Source: Rickettsiales bacterium (GTDB lineage: Bacteria > Pseudomonadota > Alphaproteobacteria > Rs-D84). Taken from it: a DNA stretch of 7,505 nucleotides. Positions 1-5,903 of the stretch are shown piece by piece (position 1 is the first letter of the stretch; each line of letters opens with the position of its first letter). Location of the stretch: positions 1 through 7,505 of the forward strand of contig JAIRZE010000080.1 in the NCBI GenBank assembly GCA_031267375.1. The letters run 5' to 3'. The notes beneath the pieces were generated by a model that made no database searches, had not been told where the DNA came from, and worked only from the letters and a program-made list of their open reading frames with translations. The position numbers and the translations under genes were made by a program.

Positions 1-890
1 TGAAACTTTGGGGCGTGTCTAATCAAACGGCCGGCGTCGCCTTGCGCACCGCTTTGTTCGGAAACGATTCGTTCCGGTACAAAGAGGCCGGCAAAGAGCA
101 TCCGATAGTTCTTGAATTCGCGGGCGTTTACAAGACCCAGGATTTGTTCGGCAGCGTGTACTTGTCCACTCCAAAGGGCTTGGTCCCTATGACAGAGCTG
201 GGCGCGGTGCAGGAAACCCAGACCAGTCCGAACATCCGCCGCATAAACAAAGAGCGCATTACAGAAATAGACATAAATATCGGGAAATCAACAATCGGCC
301 CGGTGCAAAAGAAAATCCAATCAGTGCTTTCTGAAATAAATTTTGAAGCCGGATACAGCGCGTCTTTCGGCGGAATGTCGGAAATGCAGGCGGAATCCAC
401 GGGGGAGATTGGAATGGCCTTTATGCTGGCGATTATTCTGACCTTTATGATTCTGGCGGCGGTGCTGAATTCGCTTGCGCATCCGTTTACTATCGCGACC
501 AGTATTCTCTTTTCTTTCGCCGGCGTGTTTGTTATGCTGTTCTTGACGGGGGCCAGCATCAACATAGCGGCATTGCTTTCTTTCGTTATGCTTGTTGGGC
601 TGCTGGTCAGCAATAATATTCTGTTGCTGGAACCGACAATACACGAAATGAGCCGCGGCGTCGCTTTGAAAACCGCGATGTGGGAACAGTTCGTCAGCAA
701 AACGCGTATGATGCTGATGACTACGATAGCCGTAGCGACGGGCCTGATCCCCCAGCTGTGGTCTTCGGACGGGGCGAAAGTATCAATGGCGGCGGTCATA
801 ATCGGCGGAGTAATGGCGTCGCTGTTCTGGACATACTTTGTGACCCCGGCGCTGTTTGTCATTATGGAAAAACTAAGGAATAAAAAATGA
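1..890 (+). CDS. RND-family transporter permease, C-terminal part (5' end outside window)
   Basis: This is the C-terminal third of an RND-type inner-membrane transporter, the proton-driven pump of a tripartite export system. The open frame runs in from the window edge (codons from base 3), so the GTG at 15 is not the real start. Counting from that GTG, residues 1-130 are the end of the periplasmic porter domain. The last five membrane helices follow at about 133-154, 157-178, 182-205, 232-249 and 256-284. The conserved run around GLLVSNNILLLE (195-206) corresponds to TM10, and RMMLMTTIAVATGLIPQ (231-247) to TM11 of the family. The lysine that AcrB has in TM10 (LSAKNAIL) appears to be a serine here (LLVSNNIL). 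That suggests a pump unlike classical HAE1 drug exporters, so substrate is not assigned. The stop overlaps the next start as ATGA, indicating one transcript with translational coupling. Confidence 0.9.
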   Translation, partial: KLWGVSNQTAGVALRTALFGNDSFRYKEAGKEHPIVLEFAGVYKTQDLFGSVYLSTPKGLVPMTELGAVQETQTSPNIRRINKERITEIDINIGKSTIGPVQKKIQSVLSEINFEAGYSASFGGMSEMQAESTGEIGMAFMLAIILTFMILAAVLNSLAHPFTIATSILFSFAGVFVMLFLTGASINIAALLSFVMLVGLLVSNNILLLEPTIHEMSRGVALKTAMWEQFVSKTRMMLMTTIAVATGLIPQLWSSDGAKVSMAAVIIGGVMASLFWTYFVTPALFVIMEKLRNKK

Positions 891-1489
891 AAGACGAAGT
901 GCGGGTAGTGCTTTTTGACTTTGATGGAACCCTGTCCGCGGGTGATGCAAACAGCGGATTTTGGAAATACTGTTTTGCGCATTCATTGCGGCCCTGGTTT
1001 TTTCTGCCGATCGTTTTATTTGGATTTTTAATAAAGCCGTTTAACAAAGGCGGCGTTTTCTGGCGGCAATGCGCGCGCTGTTTTTTAACGCCGGATATGG
1101 TAAAAAAGTTAGCGCCGGGTTTTATAAAACTGCACCGAAAAAAAAGATTTGCCTGGGCCAAGGATACAATTGCGCGCGAAAAGGAATGGGGGCGCTTGGC
1201 GATATGCATTTCAGCAGGCCCGGACTATTTGATATTGCCGCTGGTAAAGGATATGGGATTTGATTTGATTATCTGCACGGAAACGGACAAACGCCGGCCT
1301 TGGAAATTAAAGTTTTTATGCTGGGGAATAAATAAAGTAATTGCTTTGACGGCGTGGGAAGTAAAAAACAACATCCGCGCGCGTGTTATTAAAAGTTTTT
1401 CCGATCATCCCAGCGACGCCCCTATGATGGGAATCGCAGATGTCTGCATTTGGGTAAATCCAAAGACAGGAGAATTTCGGAATATTTAA
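887..1489 (+). CDS. HAD-IB family phosphatase, PgpC/YfhB-like
   Basis: A 200-residue haloacid dehalogenase-superfamily phosphatase. Motif I is DFDGTL (residues 11-16; D11 nucleophile, D13 acid/base). Motif II is the serine in ISAGPD (S109). A lysine near CWGINKV (K150) fits motif III, and SDHPSDAPMM (172-181) fits motif IV with D173 and D177. A hydrophobic patch (about 37-49) follows the first helix of the cap. The order of blocks, including a C-W-G-x-x-K-V stretch before motif IV and a closing WVNPKTGEF, resembles phosphatidylglycerophosphatase C of E. coli (CLGHEKV, then YSDS, then WRVTPRGEL). A role in phospholipid headgroup dephosphorylation at the membrane is therefore plausible but inferred; related HAD-IB enzymes include phosphoserine phosphatases. 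The start is fixed by the ATGA overlap with the RND gene. Its stop shares the TTAA at 1486-1489 with the convergent rmuC stop, leaving no room for a dedicated terminator. Confidence 0.82.
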   Translation: MKDEVRVVLFDFDGTLSAGDANSGFWKYCFAHSLRPWFFLPIVLFGFLIKPFNKGGVFWRQCARCFLTPDMVKKLAPGFIKLHRKKRFAWAKDTIAREKEWGRLAICISAGPDYLILPLVKDMGFDLIICTETDKRRPWKLKFLCWGINKVIALTAWEVKNNIRARVIKSFSDHPSDAPMMGIADVCIWVNPKTGEFRNI

Positions 1490-2376
1490 TCTTCCCCGAA
1501 TTCCAGTTCTTTCAATTTTTCCGCGCGGGGGGTGATCTTTGCTATGCTGGTTTGCAAGTCCGTCAAGTCTTCCGTCGTATTTTGAAAGTGTTTCGCAACC
1601 GCAGCCGCCCTTGTTCCCAGCCGCCCCAAATCATTCAGCAGCAAATCCAATTCCTTCTTTATCTTCGCCGCGACACGCTTTATCTTTATATCGCTCAGCA
1701 CCGCCCTTATCGTATTCAAAGTCGCCCACAATGTCGCAGGGGAAACTATGAAAACCTTTCGTTTCGCCGCGTAATTTATCAGGTCCGGAAAGTCCCTGTG
1801 CAGGCTGGCAAATATAGATTCCGCCGCTATGAACATCATTGCGTTTTCCGCAGTCTTGCCAGAAATTATATACTTTGACGCGATTGCGTCTATATGGGTG
1901 CGCACATTCAATTCAAACTGTTTCCGCGCCAGTTCGCGCTCGTTCGTATCAGCAGCGGATTCCATTCTATCAAATGCTTCCAGTGGAAATTTGCTATCTA
2001 TCACCATATCCCCCGGCGGATAAGGCAGCTTTATTGTGCAGTCAGGCCGCACCCCGTTTTCGCCGCGCTGAAATTCGTATGTTTCCGGCGGCATAATGTC
2101 TGCGACCAGTTCTTCCAGAATAAATTCTCCGAATCGTCCGCGCGCCTGCTTGTTCCCCATCAGGACATTTTTGAAGCTGGCTATGTCGCTGCCTATTATC
2201 TTCAAATCGGTTGATGTTTGGGCCAGGGCGCCCAGCCGCTCTGCCAGGCGCTCTCGCAGTCTGGCGTTATCCTCGCGCAGGGCGGACAAGTCCGGTGCGG
2301 CCGGTTTTCTGCTTAAAATAGTCAGCAGCAGCGCGATTATTACAACAATACCGGCAATTATAAAAATATTAGACAT
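1486..2376 (-). CDS. rmuC: RmuC-family DNA recombination protein (short form)
   Basis: A 296-residue RmuC-family protein; E. coli RmuC limits inversions at short inverted repeats and has a restriction-nuclease-like fold. One membrane helix lies at residues 4-21 (IFIIAGIVVIIALLL), followed by a predicted coiled coil (about 30-70). Next comes the family signature GNKQARGRFGE (75-85), then VIDSKFPLEAF (125-135), and a C-terminal helical region. I place the start at the ATG at 2376, seven codons inside the longest frame. AAAGGA sits 7 bases before it, whereas the upstream ATG at 2397 has no ribosome-binding site and would start the protein with MISKDCE ahead of the membrane anchor. It is shorter than the roughly 400-475 residues common in the family, mostly because the coiled coil is reduced. 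It is divergent from def, and the rmuC/def/fmt neighbourhood is familiar in Alphaproteobacteria. Confidence 0.92.
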   Translation of the reverse strand: MSNIFIIAGIVVIIALLLTILSRKPAAPDLSALREDNARLRERLAERLGALAQTSTDLKIIGSDIASFKNVLMGNKQARGRFGEFILEELVADIMPPETYEFQRGENGVRPDCTIKLPYPPGDMVIDSKFPLEAFDRMESAADTNERELARKQFELNVRTHIDAIASKYIISGKTAENAMMFIAAESIFASLHRDFPDLINYAAKRKVFIVSPATLWATLNTIRAVLSDIKIKRVAAKIKKELDLLLNDLGRLGTRAAAVAKHFQNTTEDLTDLQTSIAKITPRAEKLKELEFGED

Positions 2377-2384
2377 TTCGCAAT

Positions 2385-2411
2385 CCTTTGATATCATTAT
2401 GATAGCAAAGG
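2385..2411. repeat. Interrupted palindrome between divergent rmuC and def
   Basis: A 27-base inverted repeat: CCTTTGATATCAT, then T, then ATGATAGCAAAGG. Arms are 13 bases with one mismatch. It fills most of the 44-base gap between the two divergent starts, and its ends are the two ribosome-binding sites: AAGGA for rmuC on the minus strand and AAAGG (2407-2411) for def on the plus strand. It could be a regulator site or simply mirrored Shine-Dalgarno sequences extended by chance. I could not place a convincing -35/-10 pair inside the gap, so promoters may lie within the neighbouring coding sequences. Confidence 0.5.
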
Positions 2412-2420
2412 TTATTAAAA

Positions 2421-2912
2421 ATGGAATTAAAATTTTGCGGCGATTTGATCCTGCGCGAAGTCTGCGTCCCGGTTGCGGATATTGCGGGCTTGCGCTGCGA
2501 GCTTGACGGAATGCTGGCCATTATGAATGCAGAGCAGGGCGTCGGTTTGGCCGCGCCCCAGGTCGGCATCTTGCAGCGCTTTTTCATAATGCAAAATCCT
2601 GATACAAAAGAATTATGGGTTGTGATAAATCCGAAAATTCTTGAACTTGACGCGGAAACAAAAATTATGGAAGAAGGATGCTTGTCTGTTCAAGACGATG
2701 CGGGCCCTGTTTATGCCGATGTTTCGCGTCCGAGATCCATAATTGCCGAATGGTTGGATGAAACCGGCGCCTCGCGCAATAAAAAACTGGACGGACTGGC
2801 GGCGCGGATTTTTCAGCACGAATACGATCACTTGGACGGCAAATTATTCATAGATTATCTGTCATCCGTAAAGCGCGAACAGATTATGCGGAAAACCAAA
2901 AAGAAGAAATAA
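2421..2912 (+). CDS. def: Peptide deformylase
   Basis: A 163-residue metal-dependent cytosolic peptide deformylase, which removes the N-formyl group from new polypeptides at the ribosome exit. All three family motifs are intact: GVGLAAPQ (residues 40-47), EGCLS (85-89; C87 is a metal ligand) and QHEYDHLDG (132-140; H133 and H137 bind metal, E134 is the catalytic base). Length is normal for the family. The start is the ATG at 2421 with AAAGG 9 bases upstream. A lysine-rich tail (RKTKKKK) ends the protein. The stop TAA abuts the fmt ATG with no gap (TAAATG), so the two genes of the formylation/deformylation cycle are co-transcribed and probably coupled. Confidence 0.97.
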   Translation: MELKFCGDLILREVCVPVADIAGLRCELDGMLAIMNAEQGVGLAAPQVGILQRFFIMQNPDTKELWVVINPKILELDAETKIMEEGCLSVQDDAGPVYADVSRPRSIIAEWLDETGASRNKKLDGLAARIFQHEYDHLDGKLFIDYLSSVKREQIMRKTKKKK

Positions 2913-3788
2913 ATGCGGTTGATTTTAATGGGCACTCCGAATTTCGTTGTGCCGATTTTTGAAAGGATTGCAAGCGGGCACGAAATCGCGGCTGTCTTTA
3001 CGCGCGCGCCAAAGCCCGCTGGCCGCAAAAAACTTCTGACAAAGTCCCCTGTGCATATCTGGGCCGAATCGCGCGGAATTCCAGTTTACACAGATGTGAA
3101 TGATATAGAGATAATAAAAGGACAAAAGGACAAAGGGACAAAAGGGCAGGCTATGAACGAAATGTCCTTTTGTCCGTCTGACCTTTTGTCCATAGATTAC
3201 ATTATCGTTGCCGCGTATGGCGTTATCCTGCGCGATAATGTTTTGAACTTTGCGCCGTGCGTAAATATTCACCCCAGCGATTTGCCAAAGTATCGCGGGC
3301 CGTCGCCGATGACTACCGCTATATACAATGGTGATAAAACTTCTGCTGTGTGCTTGATGCAGGTGGCGCCGGCCGTGGATTCCGGCGATATTCTGGCGTG
3401 CCGCGAATTCTATATCGGCGAAGACGATACGATCGCAGACATTGAAAATAAAGTATCGCAAATCGGTGGCGATATGCTTGTGGACTATTTAAGCGCGCCC
3501 GAAAATTATCAGCCCGCGCCGCAAGTCGGCCAGCCGTCTTTTACGCATAAATGGACCGGGGCGGACGAGGTAATAGACTGGTCAAAATCGCCGCGGGAAA
3601 TTCATAATCAAATCCGCAGCATCGGCGGTCGGACAAAGATAAACGGAATTGATGTGAAAATTTTGGAAACAAAGTTGGTGGATGATAAACTGGAAATTAT
3701 GCGGATTCAGCCGAATGGAAAAAATCCGATGCCGATGCGTGATTTTCTAAACGGTCTGCGCGGTGCGGAACTTACAATAGGGGAATGA
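2913..3788 (+). CDS. fmt: Methionyl-tRNA formyltransferase with a palindromic in-frame insertion
   Basis: Transfers a formyl group from 10-formyl-tetrahydrofolate to Met-tRNA(fMet) before initiation. Residues 1-20 start the Rossmann fold (MRLILMGTPNFVVPIFERI). The catalytic triad is N118, H120 (NIHPSDLPKYRG, 118-129) and D156 (VDSGDI). The C-terminal OB-fold tRNA-binding domain begins near HKWTGADEVIDWSKSP (212-227). Two departures from the family are visible. First, residues 70-93 (GQKDKGTKGQ to SDLLS) are encoded exactly by a 72-bp imperfect palindrome, lengthening the loop before DYIIVAAYG from about 17 residues in E. coli to about 34. Second, the C-terminal domain lacks roughly 25-30 residues between VKILETKLVDD and LEIMRIQP compared with E. 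coli. Total length is 291 against about 315. Catalytic residues and frame are intact, so the gene is likely functional. It follows def directly, and the next gene starts one base after its stop. Confidence 0.95.
   Translation: MRLILMGTPNFVVPIFERIASGHEIAAVFTRAPKPAGRKKLLTKSPVHIWAESRGIPVYTDVNDIEIIKGQKDKGTKGQAMNEMSFCPSDLLSIDYIIVAAYGVILRDNVLNFAPCVNIHPSDLPKYRGPSPMTTAIYNGDKTSAVCLMQVAPAVDSGDILACREFYIGEDDTIADIENKVSQIGGDMLVDYLSAPENYQPAPQVGQPSFTHKWTGADEVIDWSKSPREIHNQIRSIGGRTKINGIDVKILETKLVDDKLEIMRIQPNGKNPMPMRDFLNGLRGAELTIGE
3120..3191. repeat. 72-bp imperfect palindrome inserted in fmt (RPE-like)
   Basis: Arms 3120-3146 and 3165-3191 are inverted copies. Each has two GGACAAAAGG blocks separated by 6 bases: 10 bp pair perfectly (3120-3129 with 3182-3191), a 6-bp internal mismatch region follows, then another 10 bp pair (3136-3145 with 3166-3175) plus one G-T. 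The loop is 18 bases. The whole unit is exactly 24 codons (fmt residues 70-93) and preserves frame. It encodes a lysine/glycine-rich, probably flexible surface loop absent from E. coli Fmt. Rickettsia palindromic elements are the known precedent for palindromes inserted in frame in essential genes; whether this is a dispersed family needs the rest of the genome. Confidence 0.75.
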
Positions 3789-3789
3789 A

Positions 3790-4101
3790 ATGACAAAGAA
3801 ATACTTGTGCCATTTTTTTAATATGACTTGCAAATCATTTGATTGCGCCTGTGTAAAATGCGACAAAGACAAAAGCGTTTTCGGGATCTGCAAAAACTGC
3901 GAAACTTATCCGTACAGATTTATAGATTCTTTGCGCGAAAAATATTTCGGTTCTCCGGAAGAAAGGGCCGAGGCCGAGACGAAGGAATCCATACGCGCAA
4001 GAAAATGCAAAAAATGCCTGATACGCGAATTTAACAAATCTTCGGCTCAGACAATCGCAATCGTGGTTGAAGAGTTCAATGACAGCCAGGTTTATGGATA
4101 A
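3790..4101 (+). CDS. Small cysteine-rich protein, probable zinc-binding
   Basis: A 103-residue protein that I do not recognise. It has nine cysteines: C7, C14, C19, C21, C24, C34 and C37 in the first third, and C73 and C76 later. CVKC, CKNC and CKKC are CxxC pairs typical of zinc ribbons or treble-clef-like folds. Between the clusters lies a charged helical segment (about 43-70), and the tail (83-103) is acidic and non-cysteine. No signal peptide or membrane helix is evident, so it is probably cytosolic. The start is one base after the fmt stop, with GGGG about 6 bases upstream supplying the ribosome-binding site. It sits between fmt and truA in the same operon, hinting at a tRNA- or translation-related role, but that rests on position only. 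Iron-sulphur binding is an alternative to zinc. Confidence 0.75.
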   Translation: MTKKYLCHFFNMTCKSFDCACVKCDKDKSVFGICKNCETYPYRFIDSLREKYFGSPEERAEAETKESIRARKCKKCLIREFNKSSAQTIAIVVEEFNDSQVYG

Positions 4102-4103
4102 CT

Positions 4104-4835
4104 ATGCCGCGGTACAAACTGACTCTTGAATATGACGGGACGACTTTGGTCGGCTGGCAGACCCAGGATCACGGAGCGTCCGTGCAATCTCTGTTGCAGG
4201 ATGCGATTTATAAATTCTGCGGGCACCGCGTGTCGGCTATGGCGGCGGGCCGCACGGATGCCGGCGTTCACGCGGATGCTATGACCGCGCATTTTGATAT
4301 TCCGAATGATGCGGACAATGATACCGTAATGCGCGCGCTGAATTTTTATTTGGTTGGAAAACCGATTGCGGTATTAAATTGCGAGCGCGTAGGCGAAGAT
4401 TTTCATTCTCGTTTTTCCTGCACTCGCCGCAATTATAGGTATGTTATTTTGAACCGCGCCGCGCCGGTTGTATTGGATAAAAACAAAGTCTGGTGGATTC
4501 CGCGCCCGCTGGATATATCCGCGATAAAAGCGGCCGCCGCGCAATTGATCGGCCGGCACGATTTCACAAGTTTTCGCGCCAGCGAATGCCAGGCGAAAAG
4601 TCCGGTAAAGACTTTGGATTCCGCGAATGTAAAGCAGGACGGCGACAAGATAATTCTGGAATTTTCAGCAAAATCGTTTTTGCATCACCAGGTGCGGAAT
4701 ATGGTCGGAACTTTGGTTGAAATCGGACTGGGCAAGCCGTTGGATATGGAAAAGATTTTTGCGGCGAAATCGCGCAGCGCGGCGGGGCCTACGGCGCCAG
4801 CGTCCGGCTTGTATTTTGTTTCCGCGGATTATTGA
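4104..4835 (+). CDS. truA: tRNA pseudouridine(38-40) synthase
   Basis: A 243-residue TruA, which isomerises uridines 38-40 in the anticodon stem-loop of many tRNAs. The catalytic motif AGRTDAGVHA lies at residues 48-57, with the nucleophile D52. Other family blocks are FHSRFSCTRRNYRY (100-113), the FLHHQVRNMVG motif (192-202) and the closing AGPTAPASGLYF (227-238). Length is normal. The start is two bases after the preceding stop, with a weak GGA-type ribosome-binding site, which suggests translation is coupled to the upstream gene. It is the last gene of the def-fmt operon. Its stop overlaps, tail to tail, the stop of the TrpR-like gene fragment on the other strand, and no intrinsic terminator is apparent straight after it. 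Confidence 0.97.
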   Translation: MPRYKLTLEYDGTTLVGWQTQDHGASVQSLLQDAIYKFCGHRVSAMAAGRTDAGVHADAMTAHFDIPNDADNDTVMRALNFYLVGKPIAVLNCERVGEDFHSRFSCTRRNYRYVILNRAAPVVLDKNKVWWIPRPLDISAIKAAAAQLIGRHDFTSFRASECQAKSPVKTLDSANVKQDGDKIILEFSAKSFLHHQVRNMVGTLVEIGLGKPLDMEKIFAAKSRSAAGPTAPASGLYFVSADY

Positions 4836-5018
4836 TTTGTATTTTTTACACCTGAGCTATTTTTGATATGTATCTGCTTTCCCGGAAATAGTTTTTTCAG
4901 AGAATTTATATAACCGAAGTTTTTCTCATCTTTCAGGCATCTTGACACGCGGGTTATTGTTGCGACGCCGCAATTTAATTTTACCGCAATATCTTGCTGA
5001 CGCAGTTTTTCAAAACAG
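4829..5018 (-). pseudogene. C-terminal fragment of a TrpR-like regulator (truncated duplicate)
   Basis: Reading the minus strand from about 5013 to the TAA at 4829-4831 gives an uninterrupted frame. It runs FEKLRQQDIAVKLNCGVATI, then TRVSRCLKDEKNFGYIN, and ends GVKNTNQ. It is a second copy of the helix-turn-helix and C-terminal part of the intact regulator at 5955-6263. Bases 4911-5013 align to 6028-6130 over 103 bp with 9 differences; the C-terminal tails then diverge. The N-terminal dimerisation helices are missing. Upstream the frame enters the inverted repeat at 5020 and meets a TAA with no usable start codon, so it is probably not translated. The break coincides with the boundary of the 5020-5932 element, so insertion or element-driven rearrangement is the likely cause. 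Its 3' end overlaps the end of truA. Confidence 0.8.
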
Positions 5019-5019
5019 A

Positions 5020-5048
5020 TATCGCTATGTCCTACTAAACATTACTTT
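5020..5048 (+). repeat. Left terminal inverted repeat of the cassette
   Basis: Begins TATCGCTATGTCCTACTAAA and continues to ACTTT. It matches the reverse complement of 5904-5932 at 25 of 29 positions. It lies directly against the truncated end of the TrpR-like fragment, and its inner end runs into the 49-bp hairpin. Confidence 0.7.
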
Positions 5049-5092
5049 TTTTCTGGTGAATACACTTGAAGTGTATTCGCCAGAAAAAAAGT
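5044..5092. repeat. Near-perfect 49-bp inverted repeat (hairpin)
   Basis: Arms of 24 bases flank a single central G at 5068. The left arm begins ACTTTTTTTCTGG and the right arm ends CCAGAAAAAAAGT. All pairs are Watson-Crick except one G-T (5057 with 5079). It lies 20 bases past the stop of the minus-strand cassette gene. Because the T-run comes before the stem and the A-run after it on both strands, it is not a textbook intrinsic terminator. It could still stabilise the 3' end of the transcript or mark the element end. Confidence 0.8.
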
Positions 5093-5112
5093 TCCACAAA
5101 TTTTACAATGCG

Positions 5113-5661
5113 TTATCTATTAAAAGATTTTTCTTTAAGATATTCGTTGAATTTATTTGGGGCTCTCAATTCTTTTGGTGTTTTCATTTGTAAATTTCGT
5201 ATAGCAAAAGTAAATTTATTCGCACTAAAAAAACGGTTTACTTGAATTTCTAAATCTGCTGCCCCGCTTAGATTATCATAACTGCCGCCAAGATTATTAT
5301 CCAGGGTATAAAATACATTGGAAAATCCCGCAGTAAAATTTGTATCCGGTCGTTGATCAGTAATGTTTCCCCGTAATTTTTCTATGTAATATACATCATC
5401 TTTAAGGTGAGAATAATTAAGTTTTTCACGAAGTTTGTAATACAAGTTTGGGTTTAACGCTATTGCATAAAGGAGTCCAATTTGTCCTTGATAATCTCTT
5501 TTTTCGTTAAGAAAATGCTGATTTTCTTGCAAATAACCTGCAAGAAATGAAAAGAATTTTTTTAATTTTTCTTTCACTGGTTCAAGGTCCCCGTCAAAAA
5601 CACCTTTAATATTTTTGTCCGCATCACTTAAATTAAGCTTATCTTCTGTAAAATATGCCAT
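5113..5661 (-). CDS. Unrecognised 182-residue passenger protein
   Basis: I do not recognise this protein. From the chosen start (MAYFTEDKLNLSDADKNIKG) it is 182 residues, hydrophilic and lysine-rich, with no cysteine, no tryptophan, no signal peptide and no membrane helix. Residues 28-50 and 72-98 look helical and charged. Residues 105-145 contain the asparagine/glycine-rich stretch NVFYTLDNNLGGSYDNLSG, and the C terminus is basic. No nuclease, transposase or toxin motif is evident. The ATG at 5661 is preferred because AAAAGGA lies 6 bases upstream. The longest frame begins at 5769, inside a hairpin of the leader, and would add 36 implausible residues. It has its own promoter at 5854-5882, a leader of about 185 bases, and a strong hairpin after the stop. 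It is the only gene inside the inverted-repeat-bounded segment, and its base composition is AT-rich relative to neighbours, which suggests horizontal origin. Confidence 0.7.
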   Translation of the reverse strand: MAYFTEDKLNLSDADKNIKGVFDGDLEPVKEKLKKFFSFLAGYLQENQHFLNEKRDYQGQIGLLYAIALNPNLYYKLREKLNYSHLKDDVYYIEKLRGNITDQRPDTNFTAGFSNVFYTLDNNLGGSYDNLSGAADLEIQVNRFFSANKFTFAIRNLQMKTPKELRAPNKFNEYLKEKSFNR

Positions 5662-5848
5662 TATAAATCCTTTTGGTTCTTGGTTTCCCAAAAGGTGGCG
5701 GGATTCTGAAAAAATCATTGGGAAATGACCGTGACCGCTTTCAACATATGACGGACACAATCCCGCCATTAGCGGGATATGTTTTTCTGTGCTTATCCTT
5801 GCACATTCCCAATGAGATTTTTCAGGTCTCAGTTTCCTCTTGGATACA
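5662..5848 (-). promoter_or_regulatory. Long structured 5' leader of the passenger gene
   Basis: Between the predicted start of transcription near 5848 and the ATG at 5661 lie about 185 untranslated bases with a branched fold. An outer stem pairs 5804-5825 with 5706-5727 (20 matches, two single-base bulges, one mismatch). Inside it are a small GTGC/GCAC hairpin (about 5789-5804) and a hairpin ATCCCGC / GCGGGAT (5760-5766 with 5772-5778, five-base loop). A short TGAGA/TCTCA pairing is possible upstream and competes with the outer stem. On the plus strand the ATCCCGC hairpin is followed three bases later by TTTTT (5782-5786), so it could act as an intrinsic terminator in that direction. The function is unknown; it could be a regulatory leader or a small RNA. 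Confidence 0.45.
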
Positions 5849-5853
5849 TTAGA

Positions 5854-5882
5854 ATTATAACAGAAATTTTATAAAAAATCAA
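5854..5882 (-). promoter_or_regulatory. Sigma70-type promoter for the passenger gene
   Basis: On the minus strand, TTGATT (5877-5882) and a perfect TATAAT (5854-5859) are separated by exactly 17 bases. This is the best promoter match seen in the window. It lies inside the cassette, just within its right inverted repeat, so the gene carries its own expression signal. Confidence 0.7.
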
Positions 5883-5903
5883 GATATGCCGTTTAATCAT
5901 TAG

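Noticed and set aside
128..982. Long open frame on the minus strand opposite the RND and HAD genes
   Set aside because: It is antisense to two well-supported genes, shows no family motif, and results from codon bias of the opposite strand.
1486..1489. Frameshift or gene fusion at the HAD/rmuC junction
   Set aside because: The two genes are on opposite strands and both end at natural stops sharing TTAA; nothing is broken.
5044..5092. Bidirectional intrinsic terminator
   Set aside because: On both strands the T-run precedes the stem and an A-run follows it; the U-tract required after the stem is missing.
5662..5769. Extended N terminus of the cassette gene starting at 5769
   Set aside because: It would translate through the leader hairpin with no ribosome-binding site, whereas the ATG at 5661 has AAAAGGA at good spacing.
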